Assembly (NCBI RefSeq): GCF_026240635.1
Contig: NZ_CP110848.1
Location: 2,871,741 to 2,935,740 of the forward strand
Origin: Trichothermofontia sichuanensis B231
Lineage (GTDB): Bacteria > Cyanobacteriota > Cyanobacteriia > B231
DNA: 64,000 nt
Reading direction: 5' to 3'
Part shown: positions 19,001 to 27,249 of the stretch, piece by piece
Layout: the number at the start of each line of letters is the position of its first letter
Position numbering within the stretch: position 1 is the first letter of the stretch
Notes under the pieces: model-generated
Seen by the model: the letters and a program-made list of their open reading frames with translations, nothing else
Told to the model about the DNA's origin: nothing
The model's database searches: none
Program-made: the position numbers and the translations under genes

Positions 19001-19360
19001 ATGTCTGATTCATCCAATAACACTACGCGCAACTTCTTTAATCGGGAACAGGAGTCGGAAGGGACACTGTGGAATTATGTGCAGTCCCTGAGTCCAGAAG
19101 CTGTGGCCCAACTCTCCCGCCCTGCTTCACCGGAAGTCTTTCAGGTGATGGAGCGCAACATTATTGGGCTACTGGGCAACCTGCCTTCGGAACACTTTGA
19201 TATTACGGTGACCACGAGTCGAGAAAACCTGGGCCGGTTATTGGCCTCGGCGATGATCAGTGGTTACTTCCTCCGGAATGCCGAACAACGGTTGACCTTT
19301 GAACAGGTCCTGCATGGCGCACACGATGGGGCCGAGGGGGCGAACCCAGATACCCATTAA
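19001..19360 (+). CDS. DUF760 family protein
   Basis: From ATG 19001 (TGGAG about ten bases upstream) this gives 119 residues. The blocks LWNYVQSLSPEAVAQLSRPA, EVFQVMERNIIGLLGNLP and SRENLGRLLASAMISGYFLR are characteristic of DUF760, a family conserved in cyanobacteria and plastids. No catalytic motif is visible and no function can be assigned from sequence. The GAF gene follows at 19446. Confidence 0.8.
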   Translation: MSDSSNNTTRNFFNREQESEGTLWNYVQSLSPEAVAQLSRPASPEVFQVMERNIIGLLGNLPSEHFDITVTTSRENLGRLLASAMISGYFLRNAEQRLTFEQVLHGAHDGAEGANPDTH

Positions 19361-19445
19361 CCCGTCGCCGGGTTGCATCCACTCGGGTGGCGCCACCCTG
19401 GCCCAACGTCAGCCCCTGTGTCCCTTCCCCTGCTCAATTCTGCCT

Positions 19446-19922
19446 ATGTCAGACGGATGGCAGTCTGATCCCCGCCTTCTTCCAGACTTAGAAACCCTCG
19501 CGCAGCGAGCGCAAGCCTTGGTTCAAGCAGAAACTGCTGTCGTCGCTTTAGCTGAGGCGGGGGGTACTCACGTCTACTATGCTGCTGCGGTGGGCAAACA
19601 TGCCGCTGCGATCGTGGGGAAGCGGGGCGCAGCCGCCACAGCAGGTCTGTGTGGTCTAGCCTTTGACAGCCAAACCCCGGTACGCGTGTGTCAGGCCAAG
19701 GGGGACGAGCGGTTGCGCCAAGATTACGTGACAGCATTGGGAATTGAAACCGCCCTCGCAGTGCCGATCGTCCATGCGGGGCAACTAATCGGTGCGCTCA
19801 TGGTCCTCAACCAGCTTGAGGGACGCCCCTTTGATGCGATGGCTGAGCAGCAATTGCAGAGCTATGCCCAGACGATCGCCCCTACAATCGCCTCTACATT
19901 AGACAAACTGAAGACAGACTGA
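19446..19922 (+). CDS. Single GAF-domain protein
   Basis: From ATG 19446 this gives 158 residues that are almost entirely one GAF domain: ETLAQRAQALVQAETAVVAL, GLCGLAFDSQTPVRVCQAKG, ALAVPIVHAGQLIGALMVLN and a C-terminal helix. A single cysteine in RVCQAKG could be functional, but the usual chromophore CH motif is absent, so bilin binding is not supported. It probably binds a small ligand or dimerises. The stand-alone GAF has no output domain. Confidence 0.75.
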   Translation: MSDGWQSDPRLLPDLETLAQRAQALVQAETAVVALAEAGGTHVYYAAAVGKHAAAIVGKRGAAATAGLCGLAFDSQTPVRVCQAKGDERLRQDYVTALGIETALAVPIVHAGQLIGALMVLNQLEGRPFDAMAEQQLQSYAQTIAPTIASTLDKLKTD

Positions 19923-20131
19923 TCGCATAAACTGGCATCACGCAGCGGGCAGGCCGAACTCCGAGCTAACGGCTACCCCGATGATGAAAAGAGGTTTCCA
20001 AAGGGCTAGACAATCCTTAGGAAACCTAATCAGCGTTAAAAACAAGCCTTGAATGGCGACCTGAGCCGTCGTCGGCAAGAAACCTCAATTTAGCTGCCAA
20101 CCCCCAGCGGCTTCTTGCCAAACGCAGGTTC

Positions 20132-20431
20132 TTAGTACAGGGCTTCTTCTTGGTGGGTGATAATGGTGCAGTCAGACGTTGGGTAAGCCACACAGGTTAG
20201 AACAAAGCCAGCAGCAATTTGATCATCATCCAGGAAGGATTGATCGGATTGATCAACTGTCCCTTCGGTGAGCTTTCCTGCACAAGTTGAGCAGGCACCC
20301 GCACGACAGGAGTAGGGAAGATCCAGACCCTGCTCTTCTGCCGCATCCAGGATGTAGGTATCGTCATCAACGTCGATCGTTGTGTTCAGACCTTCAGCCT
20401 CGTTAATTAGGGTGACCTTGTAAGTTGCCAT
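20132..20431 (-). CDS. petF: Plant-type [2Fe-2S] ferredoxin
   Basis: From ATG 20431 (GAGAGGA upstream) this gives the classic 99-residue photosynthetic ferredoxin [14 protein letters not shown]. Cluster cysteines are C42, C47, C50 and C80 in [15 protein letters not shown] and VLTCVAYP. It accepts electrons from photosystem I and passes them to FNR and other enzymes. A long untranslated or promoter region lies upstream (20432-21128), as is usual for the highly expressed copy. Confidence 0.97.
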   Translation of the reverse strand: MATYKVTLINEAEGLNTTIDVDDDTYILDAAEEQGLDLPYSCRAGACSTCAGKLTEGTVDQSDQSFLDDDQIAAGFVLTCVAYPTSDCTIITHQEEALY

Positions 20432-21128
20432 GTACTTAATTCCTCTCAAGATTAAGATGAAAGCGGCGTCTCAAGCTGAACGGTAGCCGTGTCATGGGGT
20501 CTAGGTAACCCATCCTGGCAACAGGCTGACAACTGCCGCCCGCGTCAGCTTCAACTCTGATACTACGGGAAAAAAACCGTCTTGCAACCACAGATTACGG
20601 GTGAACCCTGTGGCAATTAGTAATAAAATTTAATGAGCTATTAAAAATAAGCAAATCTTATAAAAATAGCGAGAGTGTCTGGATTACAGTTGTCTGTTGG
20701 GACCAATCGCGCTATGGATAGCTTGGGCTAACTCAGATGTCCCAACGTTTGCTCCAATCCCCAAATCCCTGTGTTTCCTGAATTTCCATCCCTAGAGTTT
20801 GGACAATATCTATGCTTATCCTTGGGACGATCGCCCCCAATGAACGGTAGCAAAGATTGGCTAGATGGGATCCATTAGGTTTTATCTATTAGCTAACCTT
20901 ATGTTAACGATGGAGATCAGACGCCGCTCAACCGCCCGCATCTGCGGTGGGGGTCTAGCCCGGTTGGTATCGAAGTCGTACCCACTGGGGGAGTGATGGC
21001 AGCAAGGATACCACTAGGGCTAGGTTGGGCAAGAACGGCGTAGGATAGGCGTGCATACCCGTCAGTCTGTGATCAATCACATGTGATCAATTAAATTTAA
21101 TTGCCAACAGCAGCTTAGGATAGGTCAG
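20432..21128. other. Long gap between petF and bvdR, both promoters
   Basis: No coding frame is supported. AT-rich stretches near 20620-20665 are likely promoter sequence for petF. At the other end are two palindromes immediately upstream of bvdR (listed separately). A small RNA is possible but not shown. Confidence 0.4.
21076..21103. promoter_or_regulatory. Two adjacent palindromes upstream of bvdR
   Basis: ATCACATGTGAT (21076-21087) and CAATTAAATTTAATTG (21088-21103) are perfect palindromes lying end to end, 26 bases upstream of the bvdR start. TGATCA also flanks the first. They are candidates for a dimeric regulator; they do not match a TGTGA-N6-TCACA CRP site because the spacing differs. 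Confidence 0.5.
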
Positions 21129-22133
21129 GTGGTCATTAAATCAATCCGTTTCCCTTTGCAGGTCGGCGTGGTGGGGACAGGCTATGCAGCCAATGCCAGG
21201 GCAGAAGCGCTCAAAGCCGACGATCGGGTTCATTTGCGAGCCGTAGCCGGTCATAGTCCGGCTACAACCCAAGCCTTTGCCCAAACCTACGGGATGGAAC
21301 CCTGCGATACTTGGCAAACCCTCGTTGGCCGTCCTGATCTGGATTTAATTCTGGTGGCCACTGCCAATTATCTGCATGGCCCGATCGTCCGAGCGGCCCT
21401 GGAAGCGGGTAAACATGTTGTGGTGGAGTTCCCCCTCACCCTTGACCTGGCTGAGGCGGACGCACTGCTCACCTTGGCGCGATCGCAGCAGTGTCTCTTG
21501 CACATCGAACATATTGAGTTGCTAGGTGGGTTGCATCAGGCCAGTCGCCAGTTTTTACCCCAGGTGGGCGAGATCTTCGCCGTAGACTATGCCACCGTCA
21601 CGCCTCAACGTCCGGCCCCCCGGCGGTGGACCTACCACCGGGAGTGGTTCGGTTTTCCGCTGATGGGGGCCTTATCCCGTATTCACCGGCTTACGGACCT
21701 GTTGGGCATAGTCGCGACGGTGAGTTGTCAACTGCGCTACTGGGATGACCCTACGATCGCCCCCAGCAACCCCTACTACACGACCTGCCTGTGTCAAGCT
21801 CAACTTCAGTTTGATCAGGGCATTGTGGCCACGGTCACCTACGGCAAGGGAGAAGCCCTCTGGCAAACCGCGCGATCGCTGACGATCCAGGGGAAACAGG
21901 GTGCCCTCCTGTTTGAAGGTGATACCGGCCAGTTGGTGACCGCTGCCGGTACCCAGGACATCGCCCTCGGTAGCCGTCGGGGCCTTTTTGCTCAGGATAT
22001 GCAACAGGTGTTGGCCTACTTGCAGGCAGGGACACCCCTCTACGTGACTCCCGAAGCCAGTCTCTATGCCCTGAAAGTCGCGGATGCGGCGCGACGCTCA
22101 GCCGCTAGCCAACAGGTGATCGCGATCGCCTAG
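21129..22133 (+). CDS. bvdR: Biliverdin reductase (cyanobacterial BvdR type)
   Basis: A GTG start gives 334 residues of the Gfo/Idh/MocA fold with nucleotide loop VGVVGTGYAANARAEA. The segments LLHIEHIELLGGLHQASRQF, APRRWTYHREWFGFPLMGAL and GSRRGLFAQDMQQVLAYL align closely, as I recall it, with Synechocystis BvdR. That enzyme reduces biliverdin IXa to bilirubin with NADPH and influences phycobilisome assembly. The same fold covers sugar dehydrogenases, but these segments are specific enough to prefer BvdR. Confidence 0.85.
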   Translation: MVIKSIRFPLQVGVVGTGYAANARAEALKADDRVHLRAVAGHSPATTQAFAQTYGMEPCDTWQTLVGRPDLDLILVATANYLHGPIVRAALEAGKHVVVEFPLTLDLAEADALLTLARSQQCLLHIEHIELLGGLHQASRQFLPQVGEIFAVDYATVTPQRPAPRRWTYHREWFGFPLMGALSRIHRLTDLLGIVATVSCQLRYWDDPTIAPSNPYYTTCLCQAQLQFDQGIVATVTYGKGEALWQTARSLTIQGKQGALLFEGDTGQLVTAAGTQDIALGSRRGLFAQDMQQVLAYLQAGTPLYVTPEASLYALKVADAARRSAASQQVIAIA

Positions 22134-22193
22134 GTGTCCTGACTCTGGGGTACACTACAGACCATTGGCGTGGATCAACGACCACCGAATGCT

Positions 22194-22760
22194 ATGGGCG
22201 CAACCTTACAGCAAATTGCCAGCTATCTCGATCACCACGGTTGGACCTACCATATCGATGCGGCAGCGTCACAGATTATCACGGGTGTCCAGGCTGAGAA
22301 CATCGAGCGCTTTATCATCGTGATTGAACTCGGTGAGGAAGGGGAGTTTTTTGAGATCTACGCCCCGCAAGTCCTCACCGGCGTCAAAGACCATCCCTAC
22401 AAAGCTGCCATTTTGCAAACCATGCTCTGCATCTCCTGGGAAACCAAGATGTTGCAGTGGGAATATGATCCCTCGGATGGTGAAATCCGCGCCATTATTG
22501 AATTCCCCTTAGAGGACTCAACCCTGACAGAGCGTCAATTTAATCGCTGCCTCGATGCGTTAGTGCGCATTGTGGACGAAATTGCCATGCCCCGCCTGCG
22601 GGAAGTCATGCGCACAGGCCAAGATCCGGGTGATTTGGAAGAAGGGGAACGACTCCTGCTGCACCTCCAGGAAGAAGCACCGGGATTACTGAACTTGCTC
22701 GAACGGGCGATGGAAGCCCGTAAACGTCGCGGGCTGTCGCCCCCACAGGATGACCTTTAA
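22194..22760 (+). CDS. Conserved cyanobacterial protein, YbjN/CesT-like
   Basis: From ATG 22194 this gives 188 residues. The N-terminal part (ASYLDHHGWTYHIDAAASQI, RFIIVIELGEEGEFFEIYAP) and LQWEYDPSDGEIRAIIEFPL look like a YbjN/type III chaperone-like sensor domain. The C-terminal half is acidic and helical (EEGERLLLHLQEEAPGLLNL). It is 60 bases downstream of bvdR in the same direction. The function is unknown. Confidence 0.65.
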   Translation: MGATLQQIASYLDHHGWTYHIDAAASQIITGVQAENIERFIIVIELGEEGEFFEIYAPQVLTGVKDHPYKAAILQTMLCISWETKMLQWEYDPSDGEIRAIIEFPLEDSTLTERQFNRCLDALVRIVDEIAMPRLREVMRTGQDPGDLEEGERLLLHLQEEAPGLLNLLERAMEARKRRGLSPPQDDL

Positions 22761-22862
22761 CCCCCCCGCTCAACGCATCCGATCGCCACCCCCAATCCTC
22801 ATCCCCACCCCTCTCCCTGCCTAGCACCGAGTCAGGTTGCTGGGCTGGTTTAATCGTTTCAA

Positions 22863-22911
22863 TTTATTGAGAACCTTATTTTTATTGAGAAATTTATTGA
22901 GAATCTTTCTT
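22863..22911. promoter_or_regulatory. Three Fur-box-like sites upstream of fur
   Basis: TTTATTGAGAA occurs at 22863, 22881 and 22893. In reverse complement each resembles the cyanobacterial FurA box I recall as AAATAAATTCTCAATAAAT. They lie 70-120 bases upstream of the Fur-family gene start, consistent with autoregulation. Confidence 0.75.
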
Positions 22912-22979
22912 AAAAGAGCTAGGACTAGTATTCTGAGGAGGAAGTCAGTTATTCACAGGTATTAGCAATAAAGGGTAGT

Positions 22980-23447
22980 ATGGAAAACACCCAATCTAAC
23001 GGGGAACGCTTTAAGGCAAGGTTGCATCAGGAAGGCTTGCGCTTCACCCGCCAGCGCCAGAAGATTTTGGACCTGTTCCAAGACTTAGCCGCAGGCCAAC
23101 ACCTCAGCGCCGAGGAAATCCAGCAAACCCTGGCCCAGCAAGGGGAGCGGATCAGTCTCTCGACGGTCTACCGCACCCTGCACGTGATGGCAAGGGTCAA
23201 ACTGCTGCGGGAACTGGAACTAGCGGAGGGCAAAAAGCTGTATGAGTTGAGCGCTCCTTTCCTGAGCCAGCACCATCATCTGGTGTGTGTCCAGTGTGGC
23301 GCAGTTGTTGAGTTTGAGGCTGACAAAATCCGCCAGGTTGGGGGGCACCAGTCTGCGGAACGGGGCTATGCCCTGCTGGATTGTCAATTTACGCTCTATG
23401 GCATCTGTCCGCAATGTCAGCGGCAGACCGTTCACAGTGAAGAATGA
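22980..23447 (+). CDS. fur: Fur-family metal-responsive repressor (FurA-like)
   Basis: This 155-residue protein has the winged-helix DNA-binding half with RFTRQRQKILDLFQ and ISLSTVYRTLHVMARVKLL, then the dimerisation/metal half with the HHHLVCVQCG motif. Cysteine pairs 103/106 and 143/146 form the expected structural zinc site. LLRELELAEGKKLYEL is close to cyanobacterial FurA. Fur represses iron-acquisition genes with Fe(II). PerR or Zur identity cannot be fully excluded, but the Fur boxes upstream and in front of the next gene support FurA. Confidence 0.88.
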   Translation: MENTQSNGERFKARLHQEGLRFTRQRQKILDLFQDLAAGQHLSAEEIQQTLAQQGERISLSTVYRTLHVMARVKLLRELELAEGKKLYELSAPFLSQHHHLVCVQCGAVVEFEADKIRQVGGHQSAERGYALLDCQFTLYGICPQCQRQTVHSEE

Positions 23448-23512
23448 CCCTAGTGACCTGTCAAACCGTCGCTTTAGGCATGACAGACCATGCAATCGTT
23501 TCAGCGGCATCA

Positions 23513-23592
23513 TTTATTGAGAATAATTTTTACTAAGTTGACAAATATAATAGGCTTGTCCTTATACTTAATAAAAGTAATTCTCATTAAGG
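23513..23592 (+). promoter_or_regulatory. Promoter flanked by two Fur-box-like sites
   Basis: TTTATTGAGAATAATTTTT (23513-23531) is followed by TTGACA (23538-23543), then TATACT (23563-23568) as a -10 with a 19-base spacer. A reverse-orientation box, AAAGTAATTCTCATTAAGG (23574-23592), overlaps the ribosome site. By my count 14 of 19 positions of the second box match the recalled FurA consensus. Confidence 0.65.
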
Positions 23593-23601
23593 AGTGGTGT
23601 T

Positions 23602-24363
23602 GTGGGAAATAAGGTTCTCTGGCTGAATTTGAGTCGTCACCTTGGTTGCTTACATCGCCCTCTCTTGCGGGAGTTGGCCTACTGGACGCCGGTATTCCGG
23701 TGGGACTATGTACAGAGTCTGGATGAGTCGGCCTCGCTAGAGGTGCCCTTGGCGTTGCTGGATCGGTTTCTGCGTGATCAGGCGCAACCAGTTCATTTAG
23801 CAGGGCATGGCTTAAGTGGGGCATTAGGGTTGCTCTATGCTCGTCGCTATCCAGACCGAGTGAAATCGCTGACGCTGTTAGGGGTAGGCCCGCAACCAGC
23901 CCACTGCTGGCAGTCTGAGTATTACGCCCATCGTCGCCTGTTACGTTGCGATCGTGCTTTTGTCTTATCGGTGATGGTGTCCCAGTTATTTGGGGAAGCC
24001 CTGCGAGCGATCGGTCGGGAGTTGGTGGGGCGGCTTCAGCGGGATCTCGATGAAAGCCCTTCCCCCCACTCGTTATTCCAGCGCGGGGAAATTGAGGCAG
24101 GTGGTGCGCCGGTACCGTTACTGATCTGTGGCAGTGAGGATGATGCGATTGTGGGGCCAGATGTGTTAAGCCAGTGGCAATCCTACCTGGTTCGTGATCG
24201 TGGGGATACCCTTTGGTACTGTCCCAGTGGTCGACATTTCTTCCACTATGGTCAGGCAAAAGCGGTGAGCCGGGTGATGGTGCAGTGGTGGCAACAGCAT
24301 GAGCCTAGGGTGACTGCAACGCGGCCTGAGTTGTCTGCATTACCGGCGATCGCGGAAGTCTGA
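23602..24363 (+). CDS. Alpha/beta hydrolase-like protein, probably Fur-regulated
   Basis: A GTG start with AAGGAG seven bases upstream gives 253 residues. The alpha/beta hydrolase pattern is visible in HLAGHGLSGALGLLYARRYP, PLLICGSEDDAIVG (acid) and PSGRHFFHYG (histidine). The nucleophile elbow reads G68-H-G-L-S-G where GHSxGG is canonical: the usual Ser position (70) is Gly and a Ser sits at 72. Either the elbow is shifted or the protein is not a serine hydrolase. Fur-box-like sites surround its promoter, so expression in low iron is expected. Some iron-stress operons carry a hydrolase gene called isiC; I do not assign that name. The substrate is unknown. Confidence 0.75.
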   Translation: MGNKVLWLNLSRHLGCLHRPLLRELAYWTPVFRWDYVQSLDESASLEVPLALLDRFLRDQAQPVHLAGHGLSGALGLLYARRYPDRVKSLTLLGVGPQPAHCWQSEYYAHRRLLRCDRAFVLSVMVSQLFGEALRAIGRELVGRLQRDLDESPSPHSLFQRGEIEAGGAPVPLLICGSEDDAIVGPDVLSQWQSYLVRDRGDTLWYCPSGRHFFHYGQAKAVSRVMVQWWQQHEPRVTATRPELSALPAIAEV

Positions 24364-24711
24364 GACAGCTATCTTGCATTGAGGTGCGTCCTTCCCATGC
24401 CGTTCGTAAAGTTTTCCAACAATTAACTAAAAGCGATTTGCAGCAAGTTTCTGGTAGCCATTCAGAGAGAGAGTAGGACGCAGAAGGTCTCGATATCTAT
24501 CGAGCTTAGGGGCGTAAGATTTCCTGGAACAGTGAGTTTGGATCAATCACTGCAAGGTACTTCTAATTACTTCTAAAGCCAGGCATCTTGGGGTGCTTTG
24601 GACATCGTGGTACGCTAAAAGCGTGACCCGTTTGGTTGAGATATCTCTGTTGAGAGATATCGAAATTTCAGTCTATCCCATTCAGTAATGATGTCTGTAA
24701 GGAGACCCATT
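24364..24711. other. Gap with a 9-bp perfect hairpin
   Basis: No gene is seen. The strongest feature is the hairpin at 24640-24661 just upstream of the tetracysteine gene. Confidence 0.5.
24640..24661. promoter_or_regulatory. Perfect inverted repeat upstream of the tetracysteine gene
   Basis: GATATCTCT (24640-24648) and AGAGATATC (24653-24661) pair exactly around GTTG. The centre lies about 60 bases upstream of the start codon, so it could be an operator or a 5' UTR hairpin. Confidence 0.55.
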
Positions 24712-24954
24712 ATGGCTGAAGCAACCGTTGAAAAAATCGCCGCCCCTAGTGCGCTTTCTCTAACCACAAATTGTACTGCTTGTTTAACCCGTGATTGTCC
24801 CCTCGCAGGTCGTGTCGATTCCCCGGTCAGTTTGTGCAGCCGCTATCGGCAAGTTAATTGTTATCTGTGTACGCAGGCGGATTGCGCTTTGACGGGCACT
24901 CTCAATTCACCGGTACTGGCCTGTAGCCAATTCCAGCCGATCGCGATCGCTTGA
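24712..24954 (+). CDS. Small protein with two identical-spacing four-cysteine repeats
   Basis: From ATG 24712 (AAGGAG at 24699-24704) this gives 80 residues. Cysteines are at 21, 24, 29, 42 and at 50, 53, 58, 71: each half has C-x2-C-x4-C-x12-C, with shared DCxLxG and SPVxxCS phrasing and a repeat period of 29. This strongly suggests an internal duplication and a metal site, zinc or an iron-sulfur cluster, in each half. There is no signal peptide or membrane helix. It is not a recognised metallothionein or ferredoxin. It lies 350 bases downstream of the Fur-box-controlled hydrolase gene, behind its own hairpin. I do not recognise the family. Confidence 0.75.
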   Translation: MAEATVEKIAAPSALSLTTNCTACLTRDCPLAGRVDSPVSLCSRYRQVNCYLCTQADCALTGTLNSPVLACSQFQPIAIA

Positions 24955-24995
24955 ACACAGGACGCTGTTTGACTGACTACCGTTCTGCTTCAATA

Positions 24996-25110
24996 TATAG
25001 TCATGGCAATTGAGGTTGAAACAGCACCCTCACCCCCAGCCCCTCTCCCGCTCTGGGAGAGGGGAGTGAAAGACTGTATCATTCTTATTTGCTTATTTGG
25101 ATTGACTATA
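24996..25110. mobile_element. MITE-like element, family 1
   Basis: The ends are TATAGTCATGGCAATTGAGG and ATTTGGATTGACTATA, with an internal CCCCTCTCCCGCTCTGGGAG stem. It begins and ends with TA. It lies between the tetracysteine gene and the tRNA. Confidence 0.75.
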
Positions 25111-25366
25111 CTCACGATGATTGCCGGTGGGCAAGGACGCTGGACCTAACTCTTTCCTGCTGCCTCCCCGCCACCGCTTGTGGGTGAAGGGGAGACGGCT
25201 GCTAATCCAGCGATCGATGCCTTAACTGTCTATGCTTCGAAGGTTAGCTGACAGGCTGACCAGAGGGGAAAAGGCGATCGCAAGCAATGCAGACCACTAC
25301 GAAGATGAAGGTCGGTACCATCCAATGCTATAGTAGGAAATTATCATCCACAGTTATCTGCGTTTT

Positions 25367-25438
25367 GCCGATGTAGCTCAGCGGTAGAGCATCCGATTCG
25401 TAATCGGACGGTCGGGAGTTCAAATCTCCTCATCGGCT
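25367..25438 (+). tRNA. tRNA-Thr (anticodon CGU)
   Basis: The acceptor stem GCCGATG pairs with CATCGGC. The D arm is GCTC...GAGC, and the anticodon stem TCCGA/TCGGA encloses TTCGTAA with anticodon CGT. The T arm GGGAG-TTCAAAT-CTCCT is present. The discriminator is T, and CCA is not encoded. Confidence 0.95.
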
Positions 25439-25728
25439 TAGCTAAAACCTAGGCACAGTAAGGGTTATACGTTATCCAGCCCATTGATGGGGTAGATAAA
25501 ACTTGGTACTTAGTACCGCCATTCGGCACCGAATTGGTACTGAATTGCTACCGTATGTCTACCGCAGCAGACATAGGACGTTATCCAGAAAATAATCCAA
25601 ACTTATTACATTTATAACTAAAACTAATGCCAGAAGATTAGATACCTTATCTAGGGATGTAGAGAGATAGAACTACTTACACGAAAAACCTATCCCTGTA
25701 GCCAGACATCACTGTGAACTCACATCAT
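25439..25728. other. Gap downstream of the tRNA
   Basis: AT-rich sequence with the near-repeat TTGGTAC...TTGGTACTG around 25503-25545. No gene or convincing RNA is seen. Confidence 0.4.
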
Positions 25729-26004
25729 CTAGGTCTGTCTGGCAACCTTATAGGGGACAAACGTGATTGTAGGATTATTCTGATTACCCTGCGCAAACAC
25801 AGTGCTTACAATGTGATCGAGATTGTTATTCAGGGATGATCGGCTACAGGATTGCTCAGTATATTGCAAAATTATACCTACCATTTCTACCTGACTAAGA
25901 TCATAGAATTTAACTCTATCTTCATACATTAACCGATATAACCTTTCATTAGCTGTAGCAGATAGGATATGGTCAATCCCAATAAGAACGATACAGTTTT
26001 TCAC
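25729..26004 (-). CDS. Hypothetical protein whose start lies in a MITE
   Basis: This 91-residue frame has reasonable protein-like composition in its middle and end (ERLYRLMYEDRVKFYDLSQV and ITFVPYKVARQT) but no known family. Its first 12 codons are encoded by the family-1 element at 25968-26074. It may be the 3' remnant of a larger gene cut by the insertion, or spurious. Confidence 0.3.
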   Translation of the reverse strand: MKNCIVLIGIDHILSATANERLYRLMYEDRVKFYDLSQVEMVGIILQYTEQSCSRSSLNNNLDHIVSTVFAQGNQNNPTITFVPYKVARQT

Positions 26005-26074
26005 TCCCCTCTCCCGCTCTGGGATAGGGGCTGGGGGTGAGGGGGCTGTTTCAGTCTCAATTGAAATGACTATA
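25968..26074. mobile_element. MITE-like element, family 1 (inverted)
   Basis: It starts TATGGTCAATCCCAATAAGA and ends TTGAAATGACTATA, the reverse orientation of the copy at 24996. It overlaps the start of the hypothetical gene to its left. Confidence 0.75.
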
Positions 26075-26185
26075 AATCAAATTTTCTACTATATTCAATA
26101 GTGCCATCTTTAGCGCTTTTACAGTAATAATCAGCGTCAAAGAACTCAAGTATGTTACTACTATATCTATGGTAATTCCCTCAAC

Positions 26186-26446
26186 ATGGCGAAAAAACAG
26201 AAATTTCCTCACCTAGTCGGCTCCAAGTGGACTGCACAGCAGGAAACTTGGGGGTGGCGGCACTTCCAGGTTGTCAATCGCAAAAATCAAGGCCAATGGG
26301 TTTTTGCGGAACTGGTGGCGGCTTGTGATCCCTCAGTGCGCTTCTGGATGAATGCCAAACTCCTCAAGGATCGATCGCAATGGCAAGCGGGTTGGCAACC
26401 CCTGCAATCCCTCAGACTCGATCAGGCGTCCGATCAAAAAACGTGA
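26186..26446 (+). CDS. Small tryptophan-rich protein (TIGR02450-like)
   Basis: This 86-residue protein has WTAQQETWGWRHFQVV, GQWVFAELVAACDPSVRFW and LKDRSQWQAGWQPL, with seven tryptophans, matching the small Trp-rich TIGR02450 family. The function is unknown. It is basic and has no signal peptide. Confidence 0.75.
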   Translation: MAKKQKFPHLVGSKWTAQQETWGWRHFQVVNRKNQGQWVFAELVAACDPSVRFWMNAKLLKDRSQWQAGWQPLQSLRLDQASDQKT

Positions 26447-26496
26447 CTTTGATACGGCAGTCCAAGGGCTAACACGCCCACTGCCCTACCAACGCC

Positions 26497-27138
26497 CTAA
26501 CGTCGCCGTTCTTGCAATTTGCGATAAACCGCCTTGAGGTCAACCTGGTGCTGGGCGAGGGCCACCAGAGTGTGATAGAACAAATCCGCGACTTCCCCGG
26601 CAATTTGATCGGGATCATCATCTTTACAGGCCATCACCACTTCTGCCGCCTCTTCACCTACTTTTTTGAGGATTTTGTTATCCCCACCCGCCAGGAGTTT
26701 ACAGGTATAGGAATCTGGGTTGGGGTGGTCGCGCCGATCGCAGATCACCTGGAACACCTGGGAAAGGGTATCGGCAGGGGGTGGTGCGATGGCCCCCTCG
26801 ATTTGGTGGAAACAACTGCGCTCGCCCGTATGGCAGGCTATATCGCCCACCTGCTCGACGGTGACCAAGAGCGCATCACTATCACAGTCGTAGCGGATGG
26901 TTTTCACCTGCTGGACATGTCCAGAGGTTGCACCCTTGGGCCACAATTCGGCTCGCGATCGACTCCAGAACCAGGTTTGCCCGGTTTCCAGGGTTTTTTG
27001 CAACGATTCCCGGTTCATCCAGGCCAACATCAGCACCGTACCATCTAAATAATCCTGGACGATCGCGGGGACGAGGCCCTGGTCGTTATAGCGAATTTGG
27101 TCAAGGGGGATCGCCGAGGCAAGGGAGGCAAGGGTCAT
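26497..27138 (-). CDS. hisI: Bifunctional phosphoribosyl-AMP cyclohydrolase / phosphoribosyl-ATP pyrophosphatase
   Basis: This 213-residue HisIE fusion catalyses steps 2 and 3 of histidine synthesis. The N-terminal PRA-CH half carries [20 protein letters not shown], the DCDSD metal motif and CHTGERSCF. The C-terminal PRA-PH half (about residue 120 onward) carries [16 protein letters not shown] and [13 protein letters not shown]. The gene is stand-alone and divergent from the GST gene. Confidence 0.95.
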   Translation of the reverse strand: MTLASLASAIPLDQIRYNDQGLVPAIVQDYLDGTVLMLAWMNRESLQKTLETGQTWFWSRSRAELWPKGATSGHVQQVKTIRYDCDSDALLVTVEQVGDIACHTGERSCFHQIEGAIAPPPADTLSQVFQVICDRRDHPNPDSYTCKLLAGGDNKILKKVGEEAAEVVMACKDDDPDQIAGEVADLFYHTLVALAQHQVDLKAVYRKLQERRR

Positions 27139-27249
27139 AGTGAATTGGGATTTAACATTTGGCTGTATCTTGGGGTTAGGAACTTGGGGTTAGGAAACTC
27201 CTCCTAGCCCAGATACCTTTCCCGCCCAGATAATTGTCGCTTAACCACC

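Noticed and set aside
21070-21090. CRP/SyCRP1-type site upstream of bvdR
   Set aside because: TGTGA and TCACA half sites occur but not with the N6 spacing.
23510-24259. 249-codon frame antisense to the hydrolase-like gene
   Set aside because: The opposite strand has a ribosome site, promoter and fold signature; this frame has none.
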